Source: Nipponacmea schrenckii (lineage: Eukaryota; Mollusca; Gastropoda; Lottiidae). Taken from it: a stretch of 64,000 bases of DNA. Under the pieces are notes generated by a model. That model made no database searches and was not told the DNA's origin. It saw only the letters and a program-made list of their open reading frames with translations. The DNA lies in contig JAUJPP010000005.1 in NCBI GenBank assembly GCA_030562195.1, positions 31,855,106 to 31,919,105 on the forward strand, written 5' to 3'. The position numbers and the translations under genes were made by a program. Of this stretch, positions 33,590 to 44,498 are shown one piece after another; position 1 is the stretch's first letter, and each line of letters opens with the position of its first letter.

Positions 33590-33660
33590 ATGGTAAAATC
33601 CTGCTGTGCTGTAGGTTGTACGAACCGAATTAGCAGCAAAAGAACTACTTCTTTCCATAG
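33590..33660 (+). CDS. THAP gene exon 1
   Basis: Starts at the ATG at 33590, ends before a GTTTGT donor at 33661. It encodes CCAVGC, the first two zinc ligands. Ends after two bases of a codon. Confidence 0.75.
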
Positions 33661-34541
33661 GTTTGTACTATTAGATCTATCTTTTATCTTTCCTTCGGTA
33701 AATAACCTACATTAGGCCTGACCGAACGTTCAAGCCAGGCTTAGTCTAGGCCTATTGGGTCTAGTACTAGAGAAGACAAAGGCAGCCTACTGCTAATCTA
33801 ATATTACAAATGCAGGGCTCTGATCTCAGGTTTCTTTTATATTTACATTTTACAATTCAGTAGGACGTACGATAGGCTTATGATTATGTAAACATTGAAT
33901 TTCAGTTTTCTAAAAGATCCAATTAGAAGACAAAAGTGGTGCCAGGCATTGAAAAGAGTTGATATCATTTCAAGTAAACTATGGGAGCCCTCAGACCATT
34001 TATTCCTTTGTTCGGATCACTTCCCTGAAACAGACTTTATAGTTACTAAACATGCAAAAGACAGGCGACTTAAAGATGATGCTGTACCATCAAAGTTTAG
34101 CTGGAAGAAATCAGAGGTAACGGTAGGTAATATCATTAAGGAAATACTATGCACTCCATATCTATCTCTATATCTACAGTTTCTATTCTCAATTAATATA
34201 TTATAATCTAGACCCACTTCTAATTCATTGATAAATTTGGCTTAAATACATTACAATTATTTGCAAATTAACAATGAAACTAAGCTATTCTATCTTTGGC
34301 TTGGTTACATTAGGATACAAGAAAAACCAGCAACAGTAATAGAGTGGTAACAGAAGCAGTTGGAAGTCAGTCAGTTTCATATACTATTGATGAAAGGGAA
34401 CACAGCTACTCCATGGGTAATCCAAATGAAAATCTTAAGAGAAACTTTGATGCCTTGACTGACCAACTAACAACAAAGCAGAAAGAACTGGGGAATACGA
34501 AAAAAGAGAAAAAAGAGCCAGAAACACCACAGAGAAAGTAA
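33590..34541 (+). CDS. THAP-domain DNA-binding protein with short coiled-coil tail
   Basis: Three exons: 33590-33660, 33906-34116 and 34314-34541 (stop), with GT-AG borders and compatible phases, about 169 residues. Exon 1 begins MVKSCCAVGCTNR, the start of the THAP zinc finger (C2-CH type); exon 2 supplies RQKWCQAL, LCSDHF and the DDAVPSKF ending that matches the AVPxxF box. Exon 3 is charged and helical. THAP domains bind DNA and are found in P-element transposases and host regulators. The frame stops early in exon 3; a second copy of the exon downstream (34611-34846) encodes a longer coiled coil and could be used by alternative splicing. It lacks any catalytic region, like the THAP plus zipper repressors made by internally deleted P elements. 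Confidence 0.75.
33906..34116 (+). CDS. THAP gene exon 2
   Basis: Acceptor TTTCAG at 33900-33905, donor GTAACG at 34117. It encodes the remainder of the THAP domain including the Cys and His of LCSDHF. An alternative donor GTAGGT is at 34123. Confidence 0.8.
34314..34541 (+). CDS. THAP gene exon 3, first copy (early stop)
   Basis: Acceptor CATTAG at 34308-34313. It encodes SVSYTIDEREHSYSMGNPNE and then a Lys/Glu-rich helix. Relative to the second copy it has one A fewer in a homopolymer near 34500, shifting the frame into a stop at 34539-34541. Confidence 0.6.
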   Translation, partial: DTRKTSNSNRVVTEAVGSQSVSYTIDEREHSYSMGNPNENLKRNFDALTDQLTTKQKELGNTKKEKKEPETPQRK

Positions 34542-34850
34542 TAAGGGAAATGAGAGATCTTAAGATACTGTCTGATGAAGCAACAAAGATGTTAGAAACT
34601 TATAAAGGTTGAAAGTCAGTCAGTTTCATATACTTTTGATGAAAGGGAACACAACTACTCCATGGGTAATCCAAATGAAAATCTTAAGAGAAAATTTGAT
34701 GCCTTGACTGACCAACTTACAACAAAGCAGAAAGAACTGAAGAATACGAAAAAAAGAGAAAAAAGAGCCAGAAATACCACAGAGCAAGTAATAAGGGAAA
34801 TGAGAGATCTTAAGAAACTGTCTGATGAAGCAACAAAGATGTTATAAACT
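34353..34850 (+). repeat. ~256-bp direct duplication of THAP exon 3
   Basis: 34353-34606 and 34609-34850 are nearly identical from AAGTCAGTCAGTTTCATATA to ACAAAGATGTTA. The second copy keeps a frame through NLKRKFDALTDQLTTKQKEL and a LKKLSDEATKML end, a likely coiled coil. Confidence 0.9.
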
Positions 34851-34892
34851 TATAAATGTAATTAAATCTGCACTATTATTCGAAAAACTACA

Positions 34893-35113
34893 GGGGCTGC
34901 GGTGGCTCAGTGTGTTAGATGCTTGCTCGCTAGCCTGAAAGTCCTGGGTTCAATCCTGGCAAAGGTCGAGATTATTCAACAGTCGGAAATCTAATGCCGC
35001 TGTCCTGGCAAAATTTCCCTTATTGCACACTTCATGGCTTTGTCCGTCTTCGTAAGTCCAAAAAGGTGCAGAAGAGTAAGACGTAAAACTCAATCCAAAT
35101 AAATTTAATTCCC
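34893..35113 (+). mobile_element. tRNA-derived SINE
   Basis: The head resembles a tRNA: an A box TGGCTCAGTGTG (34903-34914) and a B box GGTTCAATCC (34947-34956), with correct spacing for RNA polymerase III. A body of about 150 bp follows and ends with AAGACGTAAAACTCAATCC and an AATAAATTTAA tail, similar to mollusc SINE tails. It is inserted inside the THAP transposon. Confidence 0.8.
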
Positions 35114-35118
35114 AAAAC

Positions 35119-35660
35119 TACATAGAAGTCTTCTTTCAATGGCATTTAGTAACTGGGTAATAATTAACTCAACACAATTATATGGATAACAATTACTTTA
35201 ATAAATAGCTTGCGACGTTTCGACGAAGGTACTTCCGTCTTTATCAAGCAATGATACAAATAAACCCGAGTGAGGGGAATATATAGGGCGAGGGGATTAA
35301 CAACAAAGGCATAAGAGGGTTAATGATGGTTGGTACTAATTAACTGTGAGAGTGGTTTATATGATTGGTATGAAGAGATGATTACATGTTAATTAATACA
35401 AAAAAGGATCAGGGTGATAAAGGAAGACATTGTAAACATAAACATAAAGGAGAAGGTGCAAAGCCCCAAAGAAAATTAAAAAAAATTTAAAGAGTAAATT
35501 AAATCTAGTGATCAATAAATTATAATGTGATGAGGGGGTCATATGCATGGGGGATGTAGAGACCTGTGTCTCTGTTAAGCTGGGGTTGATGTCTTCTTGT
35601 GACCTGAGATTTGTAAATAAGAAAAATAACGCTTGATTTAAAAAAAATTTAAATAAAAAA
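35119..35660 (-). mobile_element. Penelope-like terminal remnant
   Basis: The minus strand reads TTGATAAAGACGGAAG, a short stem and GTCGAAACGTCGCAAGC, a sequence typical of Penelope-like element ends that include a hammerhead-like core (35208-35255). No coding sequence remains. The boundary on the right is uncertain. Confidence 0.45.
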
Positions 35661-35990
35661 GTACATGTAGGCCTATTAATTTTCCAAAGATTTGATTTAC
35701 TGATTTTACAAATATAAATTAGCCATTGGGTAGAGTAGATGAAACGTATAAATTTTCGTGGATTAACATAGGGCCTAATCCTGAGGAGAAATTAAAAGAA
35801 GTTGCGTAAGATTAGCCAAAATCATGATATTTAGAAAATAAGTCGTCATTAACAGATATGTAAATAAAGATAAAATTGTTCCATAATTAATTTAACTTTT
35901 ATTCATTTTTTTAAAATACTCAATTTTGCTGTAAACAACTTAATGAAATTCACCAGGTTTCTTATTTACATTGGCAGCCGTAATGGATGA
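35661..35990. other. Interior of THAP transposon, no feature recognised
   Basis: AT-rich, non-coding up to the right subterminal box at 35998-36014. The expected transposase catalytic exons are not detectable. Confidence 0.4.
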
Positions 35991-36119
35991 CCTACCTTTT
36001 GCCCCTACCGGAAGCTGACACTGATTTGCCATGGCGGCCATTAGCCGTCCAATGGAATGAGCGGTCTAGTTATTTATAGACGTCATTGATTATTGCTGCT
36101 TAAGAGTTATAATTTAAAT

Positions 36120-37730
36120 TCTAAAAGGTTGTAATTTCCTTCCAAATATTCCATATCATACATCGCCCACACAAGAAGAAATACAAAATAATCCATTTAA
36201 TTTAAGATATATAATAACTTGGAATCATTTTAACTGGATGTAGAACAATTAAACTAAAAAATAAATTTGGATCGCTGAAACTCATATCTTGTAGATCGCC
36301 CAAACGCAACGTACATTGAACAGACCTTTTTATAGGAAAAATTCGCAATTTTTAAATGTCGATAAAACCTTAAGTATAAATCTTACAATAAAGTTTAATA
36401 TATCATTGGATAGATCTTCTCGAGACCTATCACATTTGTTAGGTGAAAAGATCGCCAAAGGTCAACATCACAATTTACGACCCTTCAAAGTTTTTAAAAA
36501 TTTTAATCGTAAAAAAAAAAACAAAATCAAAATCAAAATTCAAAAATCGGTTTCCATATATATTTCGGCAATCGGTTATAGATTCTACATACATCAAAAT
36601 AACACAAATCGAATTATCCCCCGAGACCCTATTTCGATTTAAAGAAAAACCCGCACAGTTAGTATAGAAGAAATACATGAACAAAATTTTGAAATTTTTA
36701 ATCGCGCAATTTTGATTAAAATACCAAGTGTGATATATTAATGGAAAGATGAGATTAGGCGTATAAAGAATATGTAAGAAATTTTGTCCTATGTAAATTA
36801 GATTACGTGATAGAGCTCTTTAAAGTTCAAATTCGTTATTTTCAATTGGCTGCAAAACCGAAAGTAAATATCGGACAACAAAAGTGAAGATACCATTGGG
36901 CAGATATAACCAAGGGCAATAACTTTTGTTCTGGTCAAAATGTCACCAAAGGTCAAGGTCACGAAATATGACCTTTTAAATTTTTGATAATTACTGAAAA
37001 ATTTCAACCGGAAATAAAAAAAAGAAAAATCGAAATTCAAAAATTCCTTCCCACATTTTTTTGCGCAATCGATTGTTGTTAAGAGAAAATCTAAAATTAT
37101 GCAAATTAGATTTAACCCTGAGGCTCCATTTTGAGTTTTACAAAAGTTAGTCATATCAATATGGCGGCTGATCCGTTACTTCCGGTACGGATTTTTTGAA
37201 TTTATCATCATTAAATAGACAATTGTACTTAATTGCAAATTAAATTTTTCAAATATCTTCATTATTCCGGAAGTGCAAAATTCAACTTTAAAAGCAAATA
37301 ACATCAAAACCGGAAGTAATATCAAAGTTTTGAAAATTAATTATAGTTCAGATCCAAATGTCTATATATCTGTAAATTTTCAGATCGATCGAAATAAAAA
37401 CGCAAAAATTAAAATAAAAAAGTCAGCGACAAAGTTGGGAAATATATAATTCTTAAATTGCTATGTTGTAAACAAAGATTGAATGTAATAAACAAAGAAA
37501 ACGCGATCCACAATGATTAAAAACTAGCGTCGCAAATGAGAAAGTTAGTTATAACGTCGTACGTCATTTCCGGTTGGACAAAATGGCGTGAAAACACATT
37601 CACCTGATTTAGTCTCGCGGCATTTACGGGAGAAATGTTAACGGTTTGTATGTGGCACTTGTAGTTTGGGCTGAGGGCTCTGACCAGAATTCGAAAAAAA
37701 AAAAACTTTCGAAAACAAAGCAGTGCGTTC
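36120..37730. repeat. ~1.6-kb non-coding repeat, copy B
   Basis: Direct copy of 30480-32125. Its left part continues from the left flank of the THAP transposon (up to 33444), so the two halves were one repeat before the insertion. It ends in the A-run and leader of the hairpin at 37720. Confidence 0.8.
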
Positions 37731-37745
37731 GATAGAACGCACTGC
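37720..37745. repeat. 26-nt perfect hairpin, GATA loop
   Basis: Stem GCAGTGCGTTC, loop GATA, arm GAACGCACTGC. Leader TTCGAAAACAAA, followed by an A-run. Confidence 0.85.
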
Positions 37746-37777
37746 AAAAAAAAAATAATAATCCGAACGAAAACAAA

Positions 37778-37803
37778 GCGTGACAATCGATAGATTGCCA
37801 CGC
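37778..37803. repeat. 26-nt hairpin, GATA loop, unrelated stem
   Basis: Stem GCGTGACAATC, loop GATA, arm GATTGCCACGC with one A-C mismatch. It sits 32 bp after the previous hairpin, with the leader TAATCCGAACGAAAACAAA. Same length and loop, different stem. Confidence 0.8.
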
Positions 37804-38181
37804 AATTATAACCAAAACAAGACTTGACATCAATTTTAAACATTTATATTCTCTCTTGTACTGTAAAATAATCTTGGTAATTGGTAAAGTTTGGATGAAG
37901 AAGATCGCAGATCAGGCTACCAAAGACTGCTGGATCTAGATTTTTGTTACCACTCGTAGGGTGTTTGAAATTGCAATCATACTGTGAGGGCGTTCTTCGC
38001 TGGTGTGATTGTTTATTACTTTCACTCCTGCATTGGTCAATGAAGTGAAAATCCAAATTGCTGATAAATATATCAACAAATACTGAGGCTGGATATAAGC
38101 CCCTAGCAGGATTTTTAAAATAGCAATTTGATTGTAGGCCTACAACTCCTGTTTTGGTTACTATCTTGTTTATCCTGAATT

Positions 38182-38422
38182 AGACCAAAAAGCATCATGG
38201 CTATCAACTGAGGAAAGAGATACAGAGCATTAAATTGACCACATCACCTAAGACAATCACATCTGGTTCGAAGTGGTACAACATAAACCTCCGTGCTGTA
38301 TGGGGAAGTATGACGACGGGAAGTGGCAACAGCCATTTGAGTGAATGTATGGGAACAATGGGAATTCCTAGCATGTCTACACATACTTTTTCGTCCATAG
38401 AACATGAAATTGGGAAATGGTG
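38182..38422 (+). pseudogene. Mutator-like transposase fragment, exon-like
   Basis: The plus frame has YNINLRAVWGSMTTGSGNSH, then a MGIPSMSTHTFSSIEHEIGKW segment, matching the N-terminal part of animal Mutator-like transposases (xxVWGxMxTGxGxxxL and a MSxxTFxxIE box). It ends at a good donor GTATGT at 38423, so this may be a genuine exon of a transposase gene. The catalytic DDE part is not present nearby. Confidence 0.6.
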
Positions 38423-38674
38423 GTATGTTCTTATTTGGAAATCTTATTACTTTTGTATTGCCGTAAATTCAGATTTTTTGCTAGGAATTAATAACGTGAT
38501 ATCTCTTGCAAAAAGTGAAACCACTACACATACTTTTTCGTCCATAGAACATGAAATTGGGAAATGGTGGTATGTTCTTATTTGGAAATCTTATTACTTT
38601 TGTATTGCCGTAAATTCAGATTTTTTGCTAGGAATTAATAACGTGATATCTCTTGCAAAAAGTGAAACCACTAC
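38381..38674 (+). repeat. 147-bp exact tandem duplication
   Basis: 38381-38527 is repeated at 38528-38674. The unit starts within the transposase-like exon (ACATACTTTTTCG) and spans its donor site plus about 100 bp of intron, so the exon end and donor are present twice. Confidence 0.9.
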
Positions 38675-38739
38675 ATTACTTACTGGACTGAGTAGTGCCT
38701 ATACACACCACCATACTATAAAAAAAAAGTAGTACCGAA

Positions 38740-39075
38740 AAAAATGGCTGCTTTTCTTTACTGAATTTAGAAGAAATTTAAAGGCCTTTTATTAAAATAT
38801 CATTTATTTTTTCCAAATTTAACGATTGGAGTGCTGTAGTTTACATATCAGACCTTGTGTTGACATACGAAATAGTTATTTTAATGGACATTTTACAGGT
38901 GAATTTCTGTTGTTAGTGAATGTCTCAATTTTTTCAAATAAATGGTAATTACACCCTTCAAAAACATTTTTTTTATAAAGTTTTATTTAGGTGATAAAAC
39001 ATAATAGTACATCCATATAACACAAAATATGAAATGATAAAGGTCTAATTAAAAAGTTGACTTCAAACATTTTCA
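38740..39075. other. Unassigned non-coding stretch
   Basis: AT-rich; no gene, splice site pair or repeat unit recognised before the foldback region. Confidence 0.4.
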
Positions 39076-39079
39076 ACTT

Positions 39080-41550
39080 ATTTTGCAAGGTTCCGAAGCA
39101 CCTTAAATATCGTCTACATTAGCCATATTTATAGTCTCTACTTCAGTATACTACCGCTAACGGAAATGATGATATAAAAAACTTAATTTTCTCATGATGT
39201 GACCCACAGATACTGACGATGACTCACATGGCTCGAGTCACCTCACTGACCCACACTGTCCAGTTCAGGGCCTTTAAGTAAGCCTACATCGTCTATAAAG
39301 GCCATATAGCCCCTAATTCAGTATACTACCGCTACCGGATATAAGGATGCAAAAAAATAGATTTTTATTATGATGTGACCCACGGACACTGAAAATGACT
39401 TACATGGCTCGAGAGTCACCTCACTGACCCACACGGTCCAGTACAGGGCCTTTAAGTAAGCCTACATATCGTCTAAAGAGGCCATATAGCCACACTGCCC
39501 AGTATTTCCGTAGCGGTAGTATAATGATGACAAATTTATGTTATGTGCTTATTTAAGGCCCGCTACTTGACAGTAATAAAGGCCGAGAGTACTCTCGGTC
39601 CAGTGGCCTTTAAGTAGTCTTGTCATATGCCATTAGTAAAATTAAGTATGATCCCACACTTACCGGTTTAAATATACTTAATAGCTATACAGCCATATAG
39701 ATATACGTACGGAATTAAGATAAAAAAGTTGTAATGGCCCCAGCGACATGATCACATCTCGAGTCTTGAGCCAATGTCCAGTGTCTGGGTTAATAATCCA
39801 AAGTCTAATACCATCATTGCCCCTAGCGTTAGTATACTACGTAGGGGTAAGGACTCGTAAAACAATGTAGAGTTACTTCCCTTTATATGTGTACACGATG
39901 AAATGACTCTCGACGGATAGGTCAGCGTCTTTCACTGACCAACTACTTGATATCATTTGGGCGTTTATACGAAGTAGGGGCATATGTCTTTAGACGTATA
40001 GGTAAGCCCCTGACTGGCAGTATATACTGTTACTCTCGGCCAAATTGAGTGACTAAAAAAATTTTAATTTTTCTAACTATTTCCACTAGTATACTGAAGA
40101 CCCGGCTACTGGATCAGCGTATGCAAGTCAGTAGGGGCCTCTTAAGTGTTCAGTAGGTATATGAGCCATGTGAGCCTATCGTAACTTCTGTTCGGAATTA
40201 AATCATCAAAAATTAATTATCATTTCACGTTACCCGAGTACACTGAATAATGACTAATGGCTAATCTAGACAATATAAGGGCCTTAAAGCCCGTACACAT
40301 CGTTTATATTGCTCTAAGCTTTCGAGTTTGGACATGGAATATAATTGATCTATCAAAACAATATATTATTATTTTAGTATTAGACCCTGACGACATGACA
40401 GGTAACTCTCGAGTGTTGGAGTCATTCACTGGGACCCCCATGAAAAAATCTAATTTTTTCCCCGATAGCGGTAGTATACTGACGGGAGCGGGGTATATGG
40501 CCTATATAGACCATATGTAAGGGTTACTTAAAGGCCCGCTACTGGACAGTGTGGGTCAGTGAGGTGACTCTCGAGCCATTTTGAGTCATGTCAGTATCTG
40601 TGGGTCACATCATAAAAAAATTAAGTTTTTTTGATCATCATTTCCGGTAGCGGTAGTATACTGAACTAGGGGCTATACGGCTTATATAGACGATATGTAG
40701 GCTTACTTAAAGGCCCTGTACTGGACAGTGTGGGACAGTGTGGTAACTCTCGAGTGTTGGGAGTCATTGTCAGTGTCTGGGGTTACATCATGAAAAAATC
40801 TAATTTTTTGGATCATCATTTCCGATAGCGGTAGTATACTGAGGTAGGGGCTATATGGCTTGTATACAAGATATGTAAGCTTACTTAAAGGCCCGTTGCT
40901 GGACAGTGTGGGTCAGTGAGGTGACTCTCGAGCCTTGTGAGTTAGTGTCAGTGTCTGTGGGTCACATCATAAAAAAATCAAAAAATCAAAAATTTTTGAT
41001 CATCATTTCCGGTAGCGGTAGTATACTGAAGTAGGGGCTATATGGCCTCTTTAGACGATATGTAGGCTTACTTAAAGGCCCTGTACTGGACAGTGTGGGT
41101 CAGTGAGGTTACTCTCGAGCCATGTGAGCCATTTTCAGTGTCCGGGGGTCACATAAAAAAAATTTTAATTTTTTTAATCTTATTTCCGGTAGCGGTAGTA
41201 TACTGAAGTAGGGGCTATATGGCTAAAATAGACGGTATGTAAGCTTACTTAAAGGCCCGCTACTGGACAGTGTGGGTCAGTAAGGTGACTCACGAGCCAT
41301 GTGAGCCATCGTCAGTGTCTGTTGGTCATATCTTTAAAAAATCAAAAATTTTTAATCATCATTTCCGTTAGCGGTAGTATACTGAAGTAGAGACTATATG
41401 GCTAATGTAGACAATATTTAAGCGTACTTAAAGACCCGCTACTGGACAGCGTTGGTCAGTGAGGTGACTCTTAAGCTTTGTGAGTTATGAGACATGTGAG
41501 TAATCGATAACTTTTTCGGATTACATCATCAAAACATGAATTATCATTTC
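39080..41550. repeat. Foldback-like element built of ~180-bp units in opposite orientations
   Basis: The core GCGGTAGTATACTGA starts at 40468, 40650, 40828, 41015, 41192 and 41371 on the plus strand (spacing 177-187 bp). The same core is inverted at 39143-39157 and 39318-39332. Units also share GGACAGTGTGGGTCAGTGAG and a AGACGATATGTAGGCTTACT block. The outermost left and right units share private variants (GTTAGCGG and a AATGTAGAC pair), as expected for paired inverted arms. The middle (39540-40400) is unique or partly related. Confidence 0.75.
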
Positions 41551-41559
41551 ACCTACCGG

Positions 41560-43135
41560 TACCTGTTTTGGCAAACAGTATGGGGCCTGACACATCGTTT
41601 ACTTTTGTTTATTTCGAATTTGGAGATGAATATATTGTCTATAAAACAAATAATTTGAATTATATTTGAATGTTATTAACTTGGTACGAAAAGTCACATA
41701 AATTGTCTATTAGTACGAAACGACTCTTATATTTACTCTTTACCTTTATTCATGTTGAAATTGAAGTTATCCTTTTTTCGACATTCGAACATTATTTATG
41801 AATGAGCGACAATTGTACGAACAAAAAAATCGATTGAGGGTAGTAAAAATGGTCCGATTGCGATGAAATTTGTGTGAACATTCAGAATAATGTCCTTAAC
41901 ATGACCCTGGTGTCTTTTAGTGGATAAACTATTAAAATCATAGAGAGGTACATAAGTGAAGAATAGAACCACTTCTTTTCCACCTATCTGAAATATTTAA
42001 ATATCAATGGAAAGAGGGGACTTTCAGCTATCCAAAAATATAAAATTTATTTCTTTATGACATCTCAACTTTGAGAAATAGGGTATTAAAGATGAACGAA
42101 AAAAACGTCAATTATTCCCTTAAAATTAGCATATCTACTAGGCTATTTAATAAAGAAGGTTGAAATTTTGCACAACACAAGTCTACATGTATCTCTACAA
42201 CTTTAAGTTGGCTTTTTGGAAAATTTTGTTTTGTTTTGAAGGTATTGACAGAAATCAAAATTTTGCGTGTGCATTTACGAACAATTGAATTTTTAAAAAA
42301 CTATTCATTTTATATAAAAAAAAGCCAACGTAAAGTTATGGAGGACATCGTAAACTTTAGCTGAAACCAAAGTTTGTAAAAATCGGATAAATTGTAAGCG
42401 AGATATGCTTTTGGAAAAATGGCAGTTTTTTTTCAACATTTTACAAACACATGTAAACCTTACGTAATTAACGATCATGTTGTTAAAAGATTGTCTTTCA
42501 TGATGTAGAAATCTTTAAGCACCTTTTAGGCATCGATATGCACCGATAACCACATAATTGGAGTGCTAAAACAATGGATTAGCACATGTCAAAACACCCC
42601 TACCCACCAATCATAAAATTTCTCTGTTTACATGTGACGTAAAGATTTATGGGAAATCACGTGACTTCTGGATTCCCCAAATGCAAAACTGATCGACAAA
42701 CGCAATGTCATTGGATGAACGTAGAAAAGGTTTATTTAGCCGATGACGTAGTACTCAAGAATGTCAACTGACAACGTAATTTGTACGTCTACATAGAGGA
42801 TTACCCCATTTTGTTCTATAAATAGATTATCTTTATGGACCAATATCTGACAAACTACTGAAGCGAGCTAAAATTTTTAGTAGAGTTTCTTTTAATGCTA
42901 AATAGAATGGATATCAACTTAATACGTTTCTTGATTGAAATACACCTCGAACGATAAGGTTGTCAACCCCCTTAAACATTTACCGTATTGTATCAAGAGG
43001 ACAATTTTTTTATTATTGTTTATTTTAGTATTATAGTTTTTTACCTCCATCTCCCTCTTGGAGTTTGTAATAAAGATTAGAAACGGATTTAAAGGCTTTT
43101 AATTGTGAGGACATTACAGTAAAAAATCCGTGAGT
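41560..43135. other. Non-coding stretch before the BEL/Pao remnant
   Basis: 41500-41660 resembles 40150-40380 in the foldback region. The rest is AT-rich without a recognisable gene. Confidence 0.4.
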
Positions 43136-43140
43136 AAATA

Positions 43141-44195
43141 ATGATGGCAGCAGGAAGACCAAGGCTGGATCCAGGACAATATGAACAAGATCTGGAGAGA
43201 TATCAGTGGAATTTGTCCCAACTGGGGAGAAGAATAAATATATTTATAGACAAAATCGATTTCTCTGAAAGAAATTTGAGTAATTTGAGAAACTTTTCTC
43301 TACGCTTAGAAGACCTCACACAACAATATGAGGAAGTATCTAGTGAATATGTGACAGTCTTAAGGGACAATCACTCCCTCACTAGAGATTTGGAGCTAAC
43401 AGGACATTATGTAAACAAAGAAAATATTACCAGACATTTTCAACTTGTTCATCATGATCTAAAGGACAGAATAAAAAGAGTTTCTGAGATGGAAGATAAC
43501 AGTAGGCCCAAAGTCATAAAGTCTGTACATTTAAAATCAGACAGATCTAGCAAAACAGGAACTTCTCATTCATCAGCTATGACATCTGCCAGTTCAGTAT
43601 TGATGAAAACCAAGGCAAAGGCTGAAGCAGCCAAGGCAGGCCTTCAGTATGTGGAAAAAGAGGCAGAAATGAAGAAACTGCAAGCTGTCAGAATAGCTGA
43701 AATGAAATTCAAACAGGCCCAATTAAGAGCTCAGCTGGATAAACGTCAAAAGGAGCTAACTGCAGAGCTTCAATTAAAAATGGATGTGATAGCTCGAGAA
43801 AAAGCTGTTGCTGAAGCCGAAGCAGAACTTTCTGTCGTATATATGCAAGACCCCGGGCAATATCCTTGGTGACCAATCGGAAATAGATCACCATGAGAAG
43901 GTGAAGAAATTCATCAACGAGCAAGTGACAGATGAAGGACACAGAGAAAGCAATCTAAATGCAAGTGCTCCATCATTCGTTCCAGTAACTCACACCAACC
44001 ACACTGTCACTAATCCTATTTCAAAGGAACATCAGAAATTACCAAATTCCTTTTAAAAAAAGACTTGTCGATCTCAAGACTTATAAACTTTAGTGACAAG
44101 CCTGAAGATTATGTAATATGGAAGGCTAGCTTTAGAAATATCATTGAAGAGCTTCAAGTTACAACCAATGAAGAGGTAGACCTACTAACAAAATA
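43141..44195 (+). pseudogene. BEL/Pao gag
   Basis: The frame 43141-43872 is a helical, charged protein with a long coiled coil (KTKAKAEAAKAGLQYVEKEA and on to residue 230), typical of the N-terminal region of BEL/Pao gag. After a frameshift near 43855 the frame continues to 44053, and a third frame has DYVIWKASFRNIIEEL and EEVDLLTKY (44060-44195), the conserved PExYxxWKxxF block of the family. The start at 43141 is the first of two adjacent ATG codons. Confidence 0.65.
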
Positions 44196-44402
44196 TTAAC
44201 GGCCAATTGACGGGTGAAATACAATCAGTTTAAATCCACGATGTTCAATTGACCTTGACTTCTTTGATCATGTGTCGGCTTTTTTTATTACTTAATCTTT
44301 TAATCTTAATTCTGACATTTTACTTATAAAGCATCATATTGGATATTGACATGTAAACATGTGTGTATTTCCCCCCTTCCTCCACCTGTATTCAACGGCC
44401 AC

Positions 44403-44455
44403 CTGTATTAAGCACCACATCCAGCCACTGCCCTTGACTGCTTGCTTAATACAGG
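44403..44455. repeat. Inverted repeat ACCTGTATTAAGC / GCTTAATACAGGT
   Basis: A 13-bp stem with a 27-nt loop, within the insert that separates the gag and protease segments. Confidence 0.7.
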
Positions 44456-44498
44456 TTTGACTGTAGTTAATGTGACAAAGGGAGAAAATTTGGAATAG

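Larger units (their letters stand above)
33445..36088 (+). mobile_element. DNA transposon carrying a THAP-domain gene, no catalytic domain
   Basis: Inverted termini CAATGACGTCTATAAATAAC and on to position 28 (33445-33472 and the complement of 36061-36088) agree at 27 of 28 positions. A second inverted box, ACTTCCGGTAGGGGCAA or a close match, lies about 65-75 bp inside each end. Flanked by an 8-9-bp duplication. The THAP gene inside suggests a P-type origin, while the CAATG ends and 8-bp-class duplication also fit hAT. There is no RNase H-like transposase domain; a SINE and a Penelope remnant occupy the right half. Total length 2644 bp. Confidence 0.8.
33436..36097. repeat. 9-bp target-site duplication ATTATTGCT
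   Basis: ATTATTGCT occurs at 33436-33444 and 36089-36097, directly outside the inverted repeats. The paralogous unoccupied site at 30467-30475 has one copy (ATTATTGTT) with matching flanks on both sides, which supports insertion. The real duplication may be 8 bp. Confidence 0.85.

Noticed and set aside
34893..34966. Possible functional tRNA gene
   Set aside because: The A and B boxes are present but no full cloverleaf closes and a SINE body and tail follow, so it is a SINE head.
36316..37154. Frames of 70-118 residues in the repeat copies near 36-37 kb
   Set aside because: Equivalent positions in copy 30480-32125 are not open in the same frame, so there is no conserved protein.
37517..37843. 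108-residue minus frame
   Set aside because: It runs through an A-run and the hairpin cassettes; low-complexity artefact.
40257..40520. 87-residue plus frame in the foldback region
   Set aside because: Spans repeat units; the frame is not kept in neighbouring units.
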